Shown: positions 60,175 to 64,000 of the stretch, in pieces
How the letters are laid out: each line of letters begins with the position of its first letter
Numbering within the stretch: the stretch's first letter is position 1
From: Tethya wilhelma
Taxonomy: Eukaryota > Porifera > Demospongiae > Tethyida > Tethyidae
Direction of reading: 5' to 3'
NCBI GenBank assembly: GCA_964030475.1
Contig: CAXIPT010000043.1
Span: forward strand, 89,156 to 153,155
Length of the DNA: 64,000 nt
Position numbers and translations under genes: made by a program
Notes under the pieces: generated by a model
The model's database searches: none
Told to the model about the DNA's origin: nothing
The model's input: the letters and a program-made list of their open reading frames with translations, nothing else

Positions 60175-61151
60175 TACGTACGGTAGTACGTATAGTAGGA
60201 ATGGGCCACATGTCTCATAGACCCAATACAAAATATTTATCACCATAAAAATCTAACAAAACAAAGTTAAGCCCTCAAACTTGCTCAAAGGCTCTCCCCA
60301 ACAGATCACCAACTGCATGAAGGGCCTGAAGCTCACAAAAACTTCCTTGGGAACTCGTAGAGAGCGCTAGTGGGAAGCCACAATAGTGCCATTTTTGTTC
60401 TCCTAACGTACTTACTTACGTACTAACTGACTTACTTAAACACGATTTCCAGAGAACCAGAAAGTATGGAGCCAACTTTGACAGCACTAGGTAAGTCCTT
60501 TTCAAGGGAACTGCGTTCCTTGATACTCGTTTTCATCACAAATAAGCCTAAACAAAAACTAGAAAGCTTTGAAACTTAGCATATAAATTCATGTACTTCA
60601 ACGTAGCAATCTTCCTGTAGGTAGAGTTCAAAGGTCATTCATTATCTCTCCACGTGGCATTAAACGCGCATGCACATTAGTTACTCTAGCATTACAATGC
60701 ATGTAGCTGCTACTCAAGCTTTTTGTAGGGACTAACCAGTCTCTAACAGTCTTTACACTGTAGTGTTGAAAAAAGTGAATGAACAAGTAGCAAAAATTTC
60801 AAAAAATAAGCAGTGTAGGAATGGGCAGTGCTGTAAAAAGTATTGGAACAAGGCATGTCTCAATTTCGGGCACATGACTACTTCATTTTTTGTGTGTGTT
60901 CAAGTCTTGGCCAATATAATCTAATCCTGCCTGTGCATGCTATACTTCATTCCACTGTTTAGCTAAGTGATAAGATTTGCAAGAATTTGAACCATTAGTA
61001 TGTGATACTGTTGGAACCATTTACGACAATAATTGAGGGATCAAAAATGAAAATGAAGTAGTCATGTGCCCGAAATTGAGACATGCCTTGTTCCAATACT
61101 TTTTACAGCACTGCCCATTCCTACACTGCTTATTTTTTGAAATTTTTGCTA
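60175..61151. mobile_element. Nested dispersed repeat, second full copy
   Basis: The outer element starts near cggtagtacgtatagtagg and includes cttgatactcg, aaaggtcattc and gactaaccagtctct. The inner MITE 60788-61151 has ~100-base inverted repeats starting tagcaaaaatttcaaaaaat. Layout and words match 35521-36379, showing that the inner MITE sits at the same point of the outer element in both. Confidence 0.8.
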
Positions 61152-62084
61152 CTTGTATAAATGACGTCAACATTATTCAGGTGTATAGAACATTCCCATA
61201 TTGATACCATTAGGACTTGCTCTAATGTCCTAGACCTGACAGCTGCCCAAACTTCACAAACTGTGCTGGCAGCATACCAGCAGCAGTAAATGAGTGAACA
61301 AGTCTACAAAATTACAGAGAATATTAATTTATCTGGTTTCCGGCTCACTTTGGTAATGTCCTCCAAAAACTTGGGAACTGGACCAAGTCCGAGTGTGCCG
61401 AGGGAATTGCAAACACTCTAATTGTGCTCGCAAGACGTACATGCACATAAATATCAAGACATTAGCTATGACCATCATACCATCATAGTTATAACTGTAC
61501 ATGTGACCATGATGCCTATCTCTGTTGCTAACTTGTTTCATTGAGTACAACTTCCAGTGGCCGGAATAAGGGCAGGGTTGTGCCAGGTTGGGACAAAGGT
61601 CTCGATCTGAAGCAACCGGCCTCGGCTACAACTCAGGTATGTTAAGGCATGGTTTTGCATAGGCCTAATTAAAATTGAAATCAATACAAGAATGAAAGCA
61701 CCAAGGTGCATAAGCCTCGGCGCACTCACATGTATGCATGACACTAGCACGGTCCACTGAGAGGTGTCAGCAGCCTAGCAAATTCAAGCCTGCTGCAATT
61801 GACCTGTGGTTAACCTAGTTATATTTAAACCGCTGTTTGGAATTCATTAAATATACTTTTGATGCTTGTAGTACTTAGTACTTGCACTTTAATGCTCAGC
61901 TCACGGTGAGCTAGTCAGCTGGAGTCAGTCAGGCTAACAGGCATTGATAAAAAACACACAACTAACCTACTATGATAGATACTTCTACACAAAGCTATAT
62001 TCAACTTGCAAATCATTGAGCTACTTACCTGTACTGTCCAAGCAGCAGGCTAAGCCAGCCTATATAGCTGCCTCAAGTCCATGA
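61152..62084. other. Gene-free stretch
   Basis: Only short unspliced frames. The words gcacactcacatg and gtgcataagcctcggcgcac near 61710 resemble the ACAGACAGAC repeat family border. No gene is seen. Confidence 0.5.
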
Positions 62085-62395
62085 GGTACTTACATTCATA
62101 AATCGAAATTATCTAGAAATTTGTTGTGTAGAATCTTGCAAAATGCTGTAGTTTCTGAGATTTGAGGCTTTTGTGCTTCTCTGAGCGCTTAGCTTCGAAA
62201 CCGCACCCATTGATCACGCCCTGTGTAGTGTGCGTTATCTAGAAACAATACAGCTTGAATTTCATTTGGACCATAGAGCGGCCATTCTTCAGATAATCTA
62301 GTAACAGACAGACAGACAGACAGACACACACACACACAAAACGACTACCATAACCCTCTGCACGTGCTACGCACGCGCCGAGGCTTAATGAGCAT
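62085..62395. repeat. Dispersed repeat with ACAGACAGAC core, copy 2
   Basis: It contains gagatttgaggcttttgtgc, gagcgcttagcttcga, a (CAGA)n(CA)n run, then aaaacgactacc and gctacgcacgcgccgaggctt. The first half is inverted relative to 24885-25142 while the core and tail are in the same orientation, so the two copies have different internal arrangements. Confidence 0.7.
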
Positions 62396-62554
62396 ACAAC
62401 ATCAAACTCAGATAAAGTGGTACATATCAAGGATTGTGATGTCCACACAAAAGCTTGATAGACACATGTGACCTCGAATAATTGCATAATTAAGCCTTTT
62501 CTCCTTTTATTCAAGGAAGTATGGTTGCCATGGAGATATTTTTTAGATGGTGTA

Positions 62555-62705
62555 TTAATTAAGAATTAACCTCCCTAGTGCATAATTAATGAGTTATGAC
62601 AATTTTCTAATTAAAGTGCACCATCTTTAAAATTGTTTCTTTCCATAACTCATTAATTATGGACTGATAAATAATGTGCTAGGGTGGTTAATTAATTAAT
62701 ATAAT
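62555..62705. mobile_element. AT-rich hairpin MITE
   Basis: The words ccctagtgcataattaatga and gttatg face cataactcattaattatg and gtgctagggtggttaatta as inverted repeats of about 45 bases. No coding content is present. Confidence 0.65.
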
Positions 62706-62999
62706 TAACAAAATATTAACTTGCTACCATCCTTGGAAGGTAACTTCCTACAGCACCAATGTAATAATATTTAACCTTAATTTACGCGTTTACTGTCACA
62801 TGACCACTAAACTCAAGGTGAAGTTGTACCATGCCAAGTTTTAAATTCAACAATGGTCCCTAAGGGCAGATTTTATCTTGAATTTCTCAATTAACACAGT
62901 CATGCCTTAATACACCTGAAAAGAGCCCTCATCCTTTCCCTCCTCTGTACCAGCTGTGTACACTCCTACCATTAAAATTAAATGAAATTTTGTGCTATA

Positions 63000-63660
63000 T
63001 CATACATACGGTAGTACGTATAGTAGGAATGGGCCGGGTGTTCCATAGACACAATACAAAATGTTTATCACCATAAAAATCTAACAAAACAAAATATAAG
63101 CTTCAAGCTTGCGCAGAAGCTCTCTTAGACTGATTAGCAACAACATATAAGGCCTAAAGCTCACAGATACTTTCCCAAGCACTCCTAGAGAGTGCTAGTC
63201 AAAAGCTACACCCATGCTTTTTTTATTCTCACTTACTGATAAACTTGAACGCGATTTCCACGAAAACAAGACATTGAATTAGTTCTGACTGTGCAAAGTA
63301 ACTTGTTTTCGTTTGGAGTAGTGCCTTTTATACTCGCTTTCTTCCGAAATATCGAGAAACAAAAGCTAGCCATAGTACTGGCGCAACTGTATCTCACTGT
63401 ATAGCCATCTTTGTTATAAGTAGGGTTCAAAGGTCATTTCACTCACGTGGTGTATGGCATTCAGTGTGCATGTTCATTAGTTGCAGCGCGAATACATACA
63501 GTCAGCGCATCATGATCCAGATAAAACCAGTCAATCAACTGGTTGTGACCAGTTTGTAGCAGTTTTCTGAAGCTTGATGAGGAGTTTCTTGCTTGTTTCT
63601 ACTTGCCTCAGGTTCCACACAGACTGAAACCAAGCGTGTGAGTTCGCCTGTGTCTGACCA
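63000..63660. repeat. Outer dispersed repeat without the inner MITE
   Basis: It starts catacggtagtacgtatagt and shares aggaatgggcc, ccataaaaatctaacaaaac, aaaggtcatt and later words with 60175-60787, in the same orientation. It diverges towards the right end and lacks the inner MITE, so it represents an empty or older copy. Confidence 0.65.
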
Positions 63661-63858
63661 GTACTATACCGAGGTGGTTAACTGAGACTTGTATGTGATC
63701 TGAAATATTGTGTCTTAATACTGTCATAGCACAATCTGTATACTTATCACTTATAGTAAATTAGTTGTATATAATAAAAAATTGACAAATCCCCAGAGCG
63801 TTTTAGTAGCTATTGTACTAGTTCTCTTGCAAAAAGTTCAACAGTTTAGTTTGTGAAA

Positions 63859-64000
63859 TACCGTATAGCGGGAAATTTTCGTGGGGGAAAATTTTTGCGT
63901 TTTCGTCTCGAACAGAAATTCACAGGGAAAATTTTCGTGGATTTCGTCTCACAAAAACCGGAAGTAGGTACACATGGGCTGGGCTCTACGCTATGCGCTA
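63859..64000. mobile_element. MITE, TACCGTA-type end, AAAATTTTCG subfamily, cut by the window end
   Basis: It begins TACCGTATAGCGGGAAATTT and repeats the words gggggaaaatttttgcgttt found at 40955-40980. The right end lies outside the window. Confidence 0.7.

Noticed and set aside
1..64000. CRISPR arrays, operons or bacterial origin
   Set aside because: Spliced genes with GT-AG introns, animal gene families and eukaryotic transposons rule out a prokaryotic source; no direct-repeat/spacer array was seen.

Overview
The window looks like nuclear DNA of an early-branching animal, most likely a demosponge close to Amphimedon. This is inferred from AT-rich sequence, short GT-AG introns, many small inverted-repeat elements, animal-type gene families (class I bHLH-PAS, PGAP2, KLHDC3, NLR-type leucine-rich repeats) and a dense transposon graveyard. 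No database search was possible. The assembly is scaffolded: single N characters at 1666, 10187, 12220, 19421, 28622, 33568 and 35701 mark joins, mostly beside low-complexity runs, and several gene models end at them.

1-10186: bases 115-1665 and 8636-10186 are exact inverted copies, best explained by a mis-oriented contig. Between them lie a PGAP2 homologue (minus, cut at the N at 1666), two orphan plus-strand exons inside its first intron, and a complete five-exon gene for a small secreted cysteine-rich protein with a TATA box (minus, 6493-7555).

10188-20306: two class I bHLH-PAS genes. One is a minus-strand HIF/SIM-like fragment (end of PAS-B plus a transactivation-like tail). The other is a near-complete ten-exon plus-strand gene (bHLH, PAS-A, PAS-B, Ser/Pro-rich tail). 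A 3' exon of an unrelated gene lies between them.

21226-28329: a complete nine-exon KLHDC3-type kelch gene on the minus strand. Its promoter side carries six nuclear-receptor-type half-sites in DR1 spacing. 29069-41586: a divergent plus-strand gene with a Ser/Pro-rich N-terminus and more than 20 short leucine-rich-repeat exons, nearly all phase 2, including a ~4.3 kb tandem duplication of seven exons.

41600-64000: mobile-element territory. It holds LINE reverse transcriptase pieces on both strands, a pogo/Tigger-like transposase with a PHD-like tail, a Helitron N-terminal fragment, and a Mutator-like (MULE) transposase split by a 2.15 kb inverted-repeat element carrying chromodomain and HIRAN-domain reading frames. 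It also holds a DUF6589-like gene remnant, a RecQ-like helicase pseudogene, a frame-disturbed coiled-coil gene and several MITE families. The nested element in the MULE is the most distinctive structure in the window.
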